From Kofleriaceae bacterium (lineage in GTDB: Bacteria; Myxococcota_A; Polyangia; Haliangiales; Haliangiaceae), in the NCBI GenBank assembly GCA_018058095.1, contig JAGPCO010000041.1, forward strand, positions 14,228-54,977: DNA of 40,750 bases, in the 5' to 3' direction. The stretch's first letter is position 1, and each line of letters starts with the position of its first letter. Shown here in pieces: positions 33,308 through 40,750 of the stretch. Below the pieces are notes generated by a model. It had not been told where the DNA came from, made no database searches, and saw only the letters and a list, made by a program, of their open reading frames with translations. Made by a program: the position numbers and the translations under genes.

Positions 33308-34618
33308 TCAGGCCCGCCGCAGCAGCACGTCGTCGATGACGATGGTCTGGGTCCGCTCCGGGCCGACCGAGACCAGCGCCAGCGGGGCGCCGGCCAGCCG
33401 CTCGATCGACTGCACGTAGGCGCGGGCCGGTGCGGGCAGGTCGTCGAATGCCCGACACGAGGCCGGAAGCGGGCCCCAGCCCGGATAGGTCGCGTACACC
33501 GGCTCGGCCCGGCGCATGTCGTCGAGGTCGATCGGCGGCTCGTCGAGCTCGCGGCCATCGAGGCGGTAGGCCACGCACACCGACACCTCGGGCATGCCGC
33601 ACAACACGTCGAGCTTGGTCAGGGCCACGCCGTCCATGCCCGACAGGCGGATGCCCATGCGCAGCGCCGGCAGATCGAGCCAGCCGCACCGGCGCGGCCG
33701 GCCGGTGGTGGCGCCGAACTCGCCGCCGGCCTGGCGCAGCTGCTCGCCGAGCGCGCCGGTCAGCTCGGTCGGGAACGGGCCCTCGCCGACGCGGGTGGCG
33801 TACGCCTTGGTGATGCCGATGACGCGGTCGATGCGGGTCGGGCCGATACCCGCGCTCTGGCACGCGCCGGCGGCGATGGTCGACGACGAGGTCACGAACG
33901 GGTAGGTGCCGTGATCGAGATCGAGCAGGCTGCCCTGCGCGCCCTCGAACAGGACGTTGCGCCCGGCGGCGATGGCGGCGTCGACCACCCGCCCGGCGTC
34001 GCCGACGTATGGGGCCAGGCGCGCGCCGGCGGCCAGGGCGTCGGCGATCCAGCCGTCGCGCTCGGCCGCCGTCGGCGCGGTGCCGCCGAGGTGGACGATG
34101 AGCGGGGTCAGCTCGTCGAGGTTGGCGTCGACCAGGGCCGCGACCCGGGCCGGGTGGGCCAGGTCGCGGATGCGCACGCCGCGCCGGGCCGCCTTGGCCT
34201 CGTAGGCGGGGCCGATGCCGCGCCGGGTGGTGCCGATGGCGCGGCCGCTCGCCTTGCCGCGGTCCTCGCGCAGGCCGTCGACCAGCTTGTGGTACGGCAG
34301 GATGACGTGGGCGCCCTGCCCGACCAGCAGCTCGCCGCCGCACAGCAGGCCGCGCGCCTGACAGTCGGCGACCTCGTCGAGCAGCGTGTGCGGGTCGATG
34401 ACCATGCCGTCGCCGAGCACGCATTGCTTGCCCGGGTGCATCACCCCCGACGGGACCAGGTGGGTGACCAGCTTCTGGCCGCCGATGACCAGGGTGTGGC
34501 CGGCGTTGGCGCCACCGCCGTAGCGGACGACCACGTCAGCGTGTTCGGTGTACAGGTCGACGACCTTGCCCTTGCCCTCATCGCCCCACTGGGCGCCGAC
34601 CACGATGACGACGGCCAT
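33308..34618 (-). CDS. purA: Adenylosuccinate synthetase
   Basis: 436 residues, normal length. It makes adenylosuccinate from IMP, aspartate and GTP, the first step from IMP to AMP. Motifs: GAQWGDEGKGKVVD (P-loop and catalytic Asp), GGANAGHT (catalytic His), GTTRRGIGPAYEAKAARRGVRI split as the IMP-binding stretch, FEGAQGSLLDLDHGTYPFVT, GATTGRPRRCGW (loop that binds aspartate) and LTKLDVL (GTP-binding). ATG 34618 is preceded by AAGGAG. It starts 4 bases after the hisZ stop; the hisZ-purA pairing is common in bacteria. Confidence 0.97.
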   Translation of the reverse strand: MAVVIVVGAQWGDEGKGKVVDLYTEHADVVVRYGGGANAGHTLVIGGQKLVTHLVPSGVMHPGKQCVLGDGMVIDPHTLLDEVADCQARGLLCGGELLVGQGAHVILPYHKLVDGLREDRGKASGRAIGTTRRGIGPAYEAKAARRGVRIRDLAHPARVAALVDANLDELTPLIVHLGGTAPTAAERDGWIADALAAGARLAPYVGDAGRVVDAAIAAGRNVLFEGAQGSLLDLDHGTYPFVTSSSTIAAGACQSAGIGPTRIDRVIGITKAYATRVGEGPFPTELTGALGEQLRQAGGEFGATTGRPRRCGWLDLPALRMGIRLSGMDGVALTKLDVLCGMPEVSVCVAYRLDGRELDEPPIDLDDMRRAEPVYATYPGWGPLPASCRAFDDLPAPARAYVQSIERLAGAPLALVSVGPERTQTIVIDDVLLRRA

Positions 34619-34622
34619 GACG

Positions 34623-35966
<1,344 letters not shown>

Positions 35967-35979
35967 GGCGAGCGCCCGG

Positions 35980-35985
35980 AGGATA
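35980..35985 (-). promoter_or_regulatory. -10 hexamer TATCCT (hisZ-purA)
   Basis: Thirteen bases before ATG 35966, in the 40-base gap after the nif3 stop. It may give hisZ-purA their own start in addition to read-through from nif3. Confidence 0.35.
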
Positions 35986-36006
35986 CACGCCGCCGATCGC
36001 CGCGGA

Positions 36007-36777
36007 TCACAGCGGGGTCGGGATCGGCACGAACTCGACGTGGACCGACGGGAACACCCGGCGCAGCTCGTCGGCCACCCGCATCGGCCCGAACACCTCG
36101 GTCGCGTAGTGGCCGGCCGCGACCAGGGTGATCTGCAGCTCGGCCGCCAGCTCGGCCGCGCGCTCGGCCAGCTCGCCAGTGACGAACAGGTCGCAGCCAG
36201 CGGCGGCGGCGGCCTCGAGCAGGTCCGACGCCGCGCCCGAGCACACGCCGACCTTGCTCACCCGCGGCGGCCCGTGCGGGAACACGAACCGCGCCGGCGC
36301 GCCGACGGCGGCGCCGACGCGGGCGATGGCCTCGTCGCGCGTCAGCGGCTGCGCGAACGCGCCGGCCAGGCCGAGGGCGACCCCACGCACGTCGCCGAAC
36401 GCCTCGCGGGTCAGGCCGAGCCCGAGCGCGTCACACAGGCCGACGTTGTTGCCGAGGCGGGCGTGCTTGTCGAGCGGCAGGTGATAGGCCGCCAGCGACA
36501 GATCGTTGCCGAGCAGCAAGCGCAGGCGCTGCGCGGTCGGGCCGACCACCCGGTCGAGCCCGCCGCCCCACAGCAGCCCGTGGTGGACGACGACCAGGTC
36601 GGCCTGGCGCTCGATCGCCGCCTGCAGCAGCGCGGCCGAGGCGGTGACGCCGGTGACCACCACCTCGACCTCCGGCGCGCCCTCGACCTGCAGCCCGTTG
36701 CGGGCGAAGTCGCGGAAGCGATCGATCTCCAGGGTTTGATCGAGGTAGCCGATGAGGTCGCGCAGGTGGACGGGCAC
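36007..36777 (-). CDS. Nif3-like dinuclear metal centre protein (DUF34/GTP cyclohydrolase I type 2 homologue)
   Basis: 256 residues, the short bacterial form. Metal ligands of the Nif3 family are recognisable: VVVHHGLLWGG (His-His), the Asp of YHLPLDKHARLGNN, and GHYATE near the C-terminus with its Glu. The first residues LIGYLDQTLEIDRFRDFARNGLQVEG match the family start. The biochemical role of Nif3 proteins is unsettled; the GTP-cyclohydrolase name is a database tradition. Start GTG 36777, with TAGACT 7 bases upstream. It is followed by hisZ and purA on the same strand. Confidence 0.9.
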   Translation of the reverse strand: MPVHLRDLIGYLDQTLEIDRFRDFARNGLQVEGAPEVEVVVTGVTASAALLQAAIERQADLVVVHHGLLWGGGLDRVVGPTAQRLRLLLGNDLSLAAYHLPLDKHARLGNNVGLCDALGLGLTREAFGDVRGVALGLAGAFAQPLTRDEAIARVGAAVGAPARFVFPHGPPRVSKVGVCSGAASDLLEAAAAAGCDLFVTGELAERAAELAAELQITLVAAGHYATEVFGPMRVADELRRVFPSVHVEFVPIPTPL

Positions 36778-36784
36778 GGCGGCC

Positions 36785-36793
36785 AGTCTATCA
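36785..36793 (-). promoter_or_regulatory. Extended -10 (TG-A-TAGACT) of the nif3-like gene
   Basis: The minus strand reads TGATAGACT, then 7 bases, then GTG 36777. It uses the same TAGACT as the kinase/PduL fusion. The hexamer tract starts directly upstream. Confidence 0.5.
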
Positions 36794-36890
36794 GGGTAGG
36801 TGCCCGTGCCCGTGCCCGTGCCCGTGCCCGTGCCCGTGCCCGTGCCCGTGCCCGATGTCCACGCCCGTGCCCGTGCTGCTGATTCGACAT
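36791..36890 (-). pseudogene. Frameshifted His-rich peptide gene (candidate)
   Basis: ATG 36890 has AGGAAG 4 bases in front and opens MSNQQHGHGRGH. One extra C (in CATCGGGCAC) then shifts the frame into Ala-Arg repeats. Removing that base would give (Gly-His)9 and Leu-Pro-stop, a 32-residue peptide with 13 His. It may be a decayed or slip-controlled metal-binding peptide, or chance reading of a hexamer repeat. The neighbouring genes are a Fur regulator and a metal transporter with a Gly-His tail. Confidence 0.35.
36800..36854. repeat. Hexamer tandem repeat (GTGCCC)9
   Basis: Nine uninterrupted units. Further partial units occur at 36865-36876 and 37253-37265. The same hexamer forms the inverted repeat at 8774-8869 and the Gly-His tail at 39313-39354. 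Confidence 0.9.
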
Positions 36891-37053
36891 TTCTTCCTGG
36901 TGGAATTTCGGAAGGTCATGACGTCGTCGATCTCCTGGGACGTCGCCCCGTGGCCGTAGCTCGTGGTCGCGGCCGTGGTCGTGGCCGCGCTCGTGATCAG
37001 GAACGCACGCCGTGGACCTGATCGACGCCGGGAACGCGCGACCTGCACTGGTA

Positions 37054-37077
37054 CCGCTTGCGCCCCGGTGCAAGCGG
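37054..37077. repeat. 8-bp perfect inverted repeat
   Basis: CCGCTTGC (37054-37061) and GCAAGCGG (37070-37077) with an 8-base loop GCCCCGGT. It overlaps the start of the direct repeat pair. Confidence 0.5.
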
Positions 37078-37117
37078 GAACATGGGTGGCACTCTTGACC
37101 GGGCACATGGGTGGCAC
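37076..37117. repeat. Direct repeat pair GGG(A/C)ACATGGGTGGCAC
   Basis: 17-base copies at 37076-37092 and 37101-37117, one mismatch, 25-base period. Repeated short boxes like this are seen near the ends of IS21/IS481-type elements; no transposase remains. Confidence 0.6.
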
Positions 37118-37284
37118 CTGCCAAGCCGCGGGGCGGGGGGACAGGGATCACGGTCCGGACACGGGGATCGGCCAGGATCACGGCGTCGTTCCCGCTCACG
37201 AGCGTCGCCGACCACGATCACGTCGACGTCTGGGTGGCCGCGATGGTGTTCAGGTGCCCGTGCCCGCGCAGGCCCCGAGCCGCT

Positions 37285-37716
37285 TCAGTCGCACCGATCA
37301 CACACGCCACGCACCTCGATCTCGACCTTCCGCTTCTTCACCGCGCGCGGCGCCCGCCCCTTCACGCCGACGTCGAGCTCGGGCAGGCACTCGATGGTGC
37401 CGCAGTCGGTGCACACGAAGTGCGCGTGGGGATCACCGTCGGGGTGGGCCGGCCGGGCCAGCTCGAACCGCCACACGTGATCGCCGTGGTCGAACCGCCG
37501 CAAGAGGCCGGCATCGACCAGGTCGATGAGGTTGCGGTACAGCGTCGCTCGGTCCCACGCGCCGTCGCCGAGGCGGTCGGCCACGTCGGCGTGAGACAGC
37601 GGGCCGGTCGTGGCGCGCAAGAGGCGCAGCACCGCGACCCGGGCCGTGGTGGCGCGCAGGCCGGCCGCGCGCAGCGCGTCCTTGAGCTCGTTCTGCTCGG
37701 CGCTGCTCGGGCTCAC
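37285..37716 (-). CDS. Fur-family transcriptional regulator (Zur/PerR-like)
   Basis: 143 residues. Winged-helix DNA-binding part with LKDALRAAGLRATTARVAVL, SHADVADRL and DRATLYRNLIDLVDAGLL (recognition helix, family A-T-v-Y-R-N-L). Metal sites: FDHGDHVWRFEL, DPHAHFVCTDCGTIECL, and the closing VCDRCD, so both C-x-x-C pairs of the structural zinc are present. Fur, Zur and PerR cannot be told apart safely. The divergent ZIP-like transporter gene favours zinc or another divalent metal as signal. Start GTG 37716, TACGGT 6 bases upstream. Confidence 0.9.
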   Translation of the reverse strand: MSPSSAEQNELKDALRAAGLRATTARVAVLRLLRATTGPLSHADVADRLGDGAWDRATLYRNLIDLVDAGLLRRFDHGDHVWRFELARPAHPDGDPHAHFVCTDCGTIECLPELDVGVKGRAPRAVKKRKVEIEVRGVCDRCD

Positions 37717-37722
37717 GTGTCC

Positions 37723-37728
37723 ACCGTA
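37723..37728 (-). promoter_or_regulatory. -10 hexamer TACGGT of the fur-like gene
   Basis: Six bases before GTG 37716; leaderless arrangement. Confidence 0.4.
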
Positions 37729-37745
37729 GGGCAACCGAGGTGGCG

Positions 37746-37763
37746 ATGCAACGCGGATGTAAC
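37746..37763. promoter_or_regulatory. Candidate operator: direct repeat ATGCAAC / ATGTAAC
   Basis: ATGCAAC (37746-37752) and ATGTAAC (37757-37763), 11 bases apart (one helical turn), in the 78-base gap between the Fur-family gene and the transporter, covering the expected -35 position of the latter. Fur-family sites are usually inverted repeats, so this is tentative. Confidence 0.3.
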
Positions 37764-37779
37764 TGGGCGACCGGGGTGT

Positions 37780-37785
37780 TAGGGT
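37780..37785 (+). promoter_or_regulatory. -10 hexamer TAGGGT (extended TG-T) of the transporter gene
   Basis: The plus strand reads TGTTAGGGT ending 9 bases before GTG 37795. No Shine-Dalgarno sequence. Confidence 0.45.
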
Positions 37786-37794
37786 CCGCGCCCG

Positions 37795-39357
37795 GTGTGG
37801 CTCGCCCTCGTCGCCCTCGTCCTGTCCGTGGCCGTGGGCGCCGCCCTGCCCCTGCTCGGCGGCGCGCGCCCGGCCCTGCTGCGGCCGGTGCGGGCGTTCG
37901 CGCTGGTGGCGGTGGTGGCCGGTGTGGTCGGGCAGATCCTGCCGGAGGTGGTCGCCAGCATCGGCGTCGCCGGGCTCGGCGTGTTCGCGCTCGGGCTGCT
38001 CGGGCCGCACCTCCTGGGCCGGCTGGCGCCCGCCGGCCCGGCCGGGGCGCCGGACCAGCACGCCCGCCTGGCCACCACCATCGGCTTCTGGGCCGTGTTG
38101 TTGCACCAGGCCGGCGACGGCCTGGTCGCGGGCGCCATCACCGGCGGCGGCCACGCCGCGCACGATCATCGCGACCTGATCCTCGGCCTGGCCGTTCACA
38201 CCGTGCCAGTCATCGCCGCCATCACCCTGGCCAGCATGGCGCTGCATGGCCGCCGCGGCGCCACGGTGCGGGCCGGCCTCCTGGCGGCGGCGACCGCGAT
38301 CGGCGTGCTGGCGGTCGGGCTCGACCTCGGGCTCGACCCCAGCGCGAGCGAGCCGTGGGTCAGCGCGCTCGCCGCCGGGTTGCTGCTACACGTGCTCGGC
38401 CATGATCTACCGGGCCCTCACGCCGAGGGCGCGCGCCCGGGCCCGAGCGAGCTGGTGGCCATGGCCCTCGGCGCAGCGCTGCCCCTCCTGGTCGATCACG
38501 GGCACGAGCACGACGCGGCGCACCCGGCGTTCGGCCCGGTGCTGTGGGACCTGATGCGCGCGACCGCGCCGATCGTGGTGATCGCCACCCTCGCCCGCGC
38601 CGGCGCGGTCGCGGCCATGCTGCCGGCCCGGGCCGCGGCCGCCATCCCGGCCCTGCTGGCCGGCGCGCTGGCCGCGCTGCTGCTCGGCCCCGGCGCGGCG
38701 CTGCCGTTCGTGCTGGTGATCGCCGCGGCCGGCCTGGGTGGCGGCGAGGCGCCGGCCGCGCCGCACGGCGGAGAGGGTGAGCAGGCGGCGCTCGATCGCG
38801 TCGAGCGCGCGCTCACCGCGGTGGCGCCACCGGTCGCGCTGGCGGTGACCCTGGCCGCGCTGGCCGCGGCCAGCGACGGCGGCGCCAGCACCACCGTGCC
38901 GGTGTTCGACGCGGCCCTGCTCGCGGCGGTGATCCTGCTGCTCGACGTCGGCGCGCTCGGCGCGGTGCTGGTGGCGGTCGGCGCCAGCCTGGCCGGCCTG
39001 CCACTGGCCGCGGCGGTCGCCGGTGGCGTCGCCGCCGCCGCGGTCGCGGTGATCCGGCGCCCGGCGCTGCGGACGCGGATCGGGGCGCCGGTCGCCGCCG
39101 CGCTCGGCGTCGCCCTCGCGCTTGGCCTGGGCGCGGTCGATGTCCAGACCGGAGCCGCCGTGGTGATGCCGGAGGTGGTGAGCCTGCCCGCGCTGGTCGT
39201 GCTGGCCGCGCTCGCCGCGCTGTCGATCGCCCGGCGCGGCGTGGGCCCGTGGCTGGCGCCGATCACCCGCGCCGGCGAGGGCCACCACGGCCGTCCGGAC
39301 CAGGCCGGCGGCGGCCACGGGCATGGGCACGGGCATGGGCACGGGCACGGGCACTGA
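37795..39357 (+). CDS. ZIP-like metal transporter with extra membrane half and Gly-His tail
   Basis: 520 residues, about 13-15 membrane segments. The first ~215 residues resemble a ZIP transporter: His104-Q-A-G-D-G109 in helix 4 (ZIP H-x-x-x-D-G), a His-rich loop GHAAHDHRD, His135-T-V-P-V in helix 5 (ZIP H-E-x-P-E, with both Glu changed) and the helix-8-like LLLHVLGHDLPG. A His loop DHGHEHDAAH leads to a second half starting VLWDLMRATAPIVVIATLARAG, similar to the first helix of SO_0444/ArsP-type permeases, then several Ala/Leu helices. It ends in (Gly-His)7. Divergent from a Fur-family regulator. Metal and direction of transport are unknown. Confidence 0.72.
   Translation: MWLALVALVLSVAVGAALPLLGGARPALLRPVRAFALVAVVAGVVGQILPEVVASIGVAGLGVFALGLLGPHLLGRLAPAGPAGAPDQHARLATTIGFWAVLLHQAGDGLVAGAITGGGHAAHDHRDLILGLAVHTVPVIAAITLASMALHGRRGATVRAGLLAAATAIGVLAVGLDLGLDPSASEPWVSALAAGLLLHVLGHDLPGPHAEGARPGPSELVAMALGAALPLLVDHGHEHDAAHPAFGPVLWDLMRATAPIVVIATLARAGAVAAMLPARAAAAIPALLAGALAALLLGPGAALPFVLVIAAAGLGGGEAPAAPHGGEGEQAALDRVERALTAVAPPVALAVTLAALAAASDGGASTTVPVFDAALLAAVILLLDVGALGAVLVAVGASLAGLPLAAAVAGGVAAAAVAVIRRPALRTRIGAPVAAALGVALALGLGAVDVQTGAAVVMPEVVSLPALVVLAALAALSIARRGVGPWLAPITRAGEGHHGRPDQAGGGHGHGHGHGHGHGH
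39313..39354 (+). repeat. Coding hexamer repeat giving (Gly-His)7
   Basis: GGC-CAC then six GGG-CAY codon pairs right before the stop. It is the coding-strand counterpart of the intergenic GTGCCC tracts. Confidence 0.9.
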
Positions 39358-39358
39358 T

Positions 39359-39382
39359 CCGCGGGGCGACCCGCTCCCGCGG
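39359..39382 (+). terminator. Hairpin after the transporter gene
   Basis: CCGCGGG (39359-39365) and CCCGCGG (39376-39382) with a 10-base loop, starting right after the stop codon. No T-tract. The remaining ~175 bases up to the next gene show nothing else clear. Confidence 0.4.
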
Positions 39383-39546
39383 TGGCTGTCAGGTCATCGA
39401 CACCGGTGGTGACCGGCCATCGGGGCTGACAGGGCCGGGCCAGGGCCACGGTACGCAGCCGCGCCAGCCGCGTCGCCGTTCACCCGTAACCCCGCGTCGC
39501 GCCTCACGACCTGCGCTCGCCCGTCGAGCTGGCGCGGCTCCTGCAG

Positions 39547-39552
39547 TACAGC
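39547..39552 (+). promoter_or_regulatory. -10-like hexamer TACAGC
   Basis: Six bases before ATG 39559; weaker match than the others of this type. Confidence 0.3.
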
Positions 39553-39558
39553 CAAACC

Positions 39559-40344
39559 ATGAGCCCACGTGTCGTTTGCCCGCTGCTGGTCACGAGCCTG
39601 GTCGCCCTGGCGACCCCCGCCTGCGTCGAGGAGGAGCCGGCGCTCGAGACCACCGCCGTCGCCCTGACCGGCCCCGACGAGGTCGACTCGCCGCCGCGGC
39701 CGACCGCGGGCCCCCGCGTCGCCGCCGTCATCGTCGGCCAGCCATTCGAGCTCGTGACCTCCTTCCACGGCACCTGCCAGGACCCGATCGGCGGCGACTA
39801 CACGTGCCTGCAGCAGACCTACGACCTCGAGGTCGAGTGCGTCGACGCGCCGTGTGAGGTGACCGGCGCCGACGTCGCCACCGACGTCGCCGTCACCACC
39901 GTTCGTCCGCTCGCGCCCGGGCCGCTCCGGGTCCGGGCCCGCCTGACCGACCACGCGCTCGGCGGCGTGCACGAGCTGATGAGCACCGTCGACGTGCGCG
40001 CGCCGGAGCGGATCATCATCGACTGTCGCGCCGGCGAGCCGAGCCGTCCGTGCCGCGAGCGCTACAACCCGCACCCGCTGTGGCTGACGTTCTCCCTCGG
40101 CGCGGGCGACCTGGTCTACCCGGCGCCGGATGGCTACGTGGTCACCTCCAGCCTGCCCGGCGTGACCTCCGGCCGGGTCTGGGGCACCGGCGCCAGCGGG
40201 GAGCTGAGCCTCACGGTCGCGTACGACGGCGTCGTCGCCGACCTGGCCCTGCACCTGGCGCCGGTGCGCGACCCCGGCCTGGCGACGACCGTGCTGCCGT
40301 CGGCGCAGGGCGACGACGCCGAGCCTGCCGCCGCGGCCTGGTGA
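39559..40344 (+). CDS. Lipoprotein, unknown function
   Basis: 261 residues. Signal VCPLLVTSLVALATPAC (Cys 22), then an acidic linker and a strand-rich domain with several Cys (FHGTCQD, YTCLQQ, VECVDAPCEV, IDCRAG, RPCRER) that suit two or three disulfides in an Ig-like fold. The segment GPLRVRARLTD resembles adhesion-type beta sandwiches. The C-terminal ~80 residues are also strand-like (GELSLTVAYDGVVADLALHL). No enzyme motif. It is followed by the minus-strand transposase fragment. Confidence 0.75.
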   Translation: MSPRVVCPLLVTSLVALATPACVEEEPALETTAVALTGPDEVDSPPRPTAGPRVAAVIVGQPFELVTSFHGTCQDPIGGDYTCLQQTYDLEVECVDAPCEVTGADVATDVAVTTVRPLAPGPLRVRARLTDHALGGVHELMSTVDVRAPERIIIDCRAGEPSRPCRERYNPHPLWLTFSLGAGDLVYPAPDGYVVTSSLPGVTSGRVWGTGASGELSLTVAYDGVVADLALHLAPVRDPGLATTVLPSAQGDDAEPAAAAW

Positions 40345-40431
40345 GCGCCGGCTGCTGATCGAGCGCGATGCGCGCGGCGGCGACCCGGCCCACCAGGCGA
40401 TGGCTGATGTCCTTGGACGTCACGCGCCTGC

Positions 40432-40750
40432 TCACGCCGTGGGTTGCCACCGCGTCCGCTGGTGCGCCGCCAGCACGCGGGCGCGGCGGGCGGCGACCAC
40501 CGCCGGGTCGATCGGCGCGACGAAGCGCGGCGGGCTGGGGAAGCAGCCGGCCGGGAAGCCGGGCACCTCGTGCTCGCGCCGCCACCGCCGCTCGCGCGCG
40601 GCCGCGTACGCCGCGCACAGGTGCTCGCGGCCGGCCTTGAACGCGTCGCGCCGGTGGCGCTCCGTCGTGTGGCACGGCGGCGCCGCGCCGTGTTTGCTGC
40701 GCGTCGGCCGGTCGAGCGGATCCTGCGCCAGCACCGCGGCCCGCCCGAGC
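40432..40750 (-). CDS. C-terminal part of a REP-associated (Y1-type) transposase, running off the window
   Basis: At least 106 residues, open to the right edge; no start is visible. The text reads LGRAAVLAQDPLDRPTRS at the start, then KHGAAPPCHTTERHRR, EHLCAAYAAARERRW and a closing FPAGCFPSPPRFVAP. This matches the region after the catalytic domain in IS200-like/REP-associated tyrosine transposases, where G-R-x-x-V-L-x-Q-x-P-x-D-x-P is followed by a basic stretch and an F-P-x-G-x-F-P-P-x-x-x-F-V motif. Catalytic HUH and Tyr residues would lie beyond the window. Third codon positions are nearly all G/C, so the frame is real. RAYT proteins act on REP palindromes like those at 8646 and 20362. 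Recognition is from memory of the family. Confidence 0.55.
   Translation of the reverse strand, partial: LGRAAVLAQDPLDRPTRSKHGAAPPCHTTERHRRDAFKAGREHLCAAYAAARERRWRREHEVPGFPAGCFPSPPRFVAPIDPAVVAARRARVLAAHQRTRWQPTA

Larger units (their letters stand above)
36891..37284. other. Intergenic region without a supported gene
   Basis: The rest of the ~500-base gap between nif3 and fur. It is less GC-rich at its left end (GACATTTCTTCCTGGTGG) and holds short tandem G-T-G-G-T-C patterns near 36965, an 8-bp hairpin, a direct repeat pair and a few GTGCCC units. Codon usage in all frames is unlike the neighbours. It may be debris of a mobile element. Confidence 0.5.

Overview
The window is very GC-rich DNA from what looks like a myxobacterium-type bacterium (Myxococcota; Haliangium/Kofleria-like is my best guess). 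The evidence is indirect. Third codon positions are almost all G or C. There are many lipoproteins with Ala/Asp/Pro-rich linkers, two MopE-type Asp/Cys metal-binding motifs in one lipoprotein, and a GltJ/AgmX-like protein (zinc ribbon, GYF, one membrane helix, TonB-like C-terminus), an architecture known from Myxococcus gliding machinery. No tRNA, rRNA, CRISPR array or complete insertion sequence was seen.

Layout. 1-2.0 kb: 5' end of a DUF255/thioredoxin-domain gene, the RNase P RNA (rnpB), and a GtrB-like/GtrA pair for lipid-linked sugar transfer. 2.0-6.7 kb: typA (bipA) divergent from a large lipoprotein, then a beta-propeller-like lipoprotein. 6.8-8.6 kb: an acetate kinase fused to a PduL-type phosphotransacylase, so one chain can interconvert acetyl-CoA, acetyl-phosphate and acetate. 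8.6-8.9 kb: a structured intergenic region with a REP-like element and an inverted hexamer repeat. 8.9-11 kb: an alpha/beta-hydrolase-like lipoprotein. 11-19.7 kb: a compact respiratory complex I operon, nuoE-F-J-K-L-M-N, with nuoG, H and I missing from their usual place and with extra domains on NuoJ, NuoL and NuoM. 19.9-26.3 kb: lipoproteins, a deoxynucleoside kinase, a HutD/Ves protein, a ferritin-like diiron protein and a C-type-lectin lipoprotein. 26.2-31.3 kb: a lipoprotein plus two MCE (MlaD-like) proteins, a MopE-motif lipoprotein and an EF-hand-like membrane-anchored protein. 31.3-36.8 kb: the GltJ-like protein, then purA-hisZ-nif3 on the minus strand. 36.8-39.4 kb: hexamer repeats, a probable frameshifted His-rich peptide, and a Fur-family regulator divergent from a ZIP-like metal transporter with a (Gly-His)7 tail. 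39.5-40.75 kb: one more lipoprotein and the C-terminal part of what looks like a REP-associated (Y1-type) transposase running off the edge.

Two window-wide patterns stand out. First, about a dozen start codons lie only 6-13 bases after a TAnnnT hexamer and lack a Shine-Dalgarno sequence, which suggests many leaderless mRNAs. Second, a ~117-base double-hairpin repeat occurs twice with a compensatory base-pair change in its stem, and a likely REP-associated transposase lies at the right edge.
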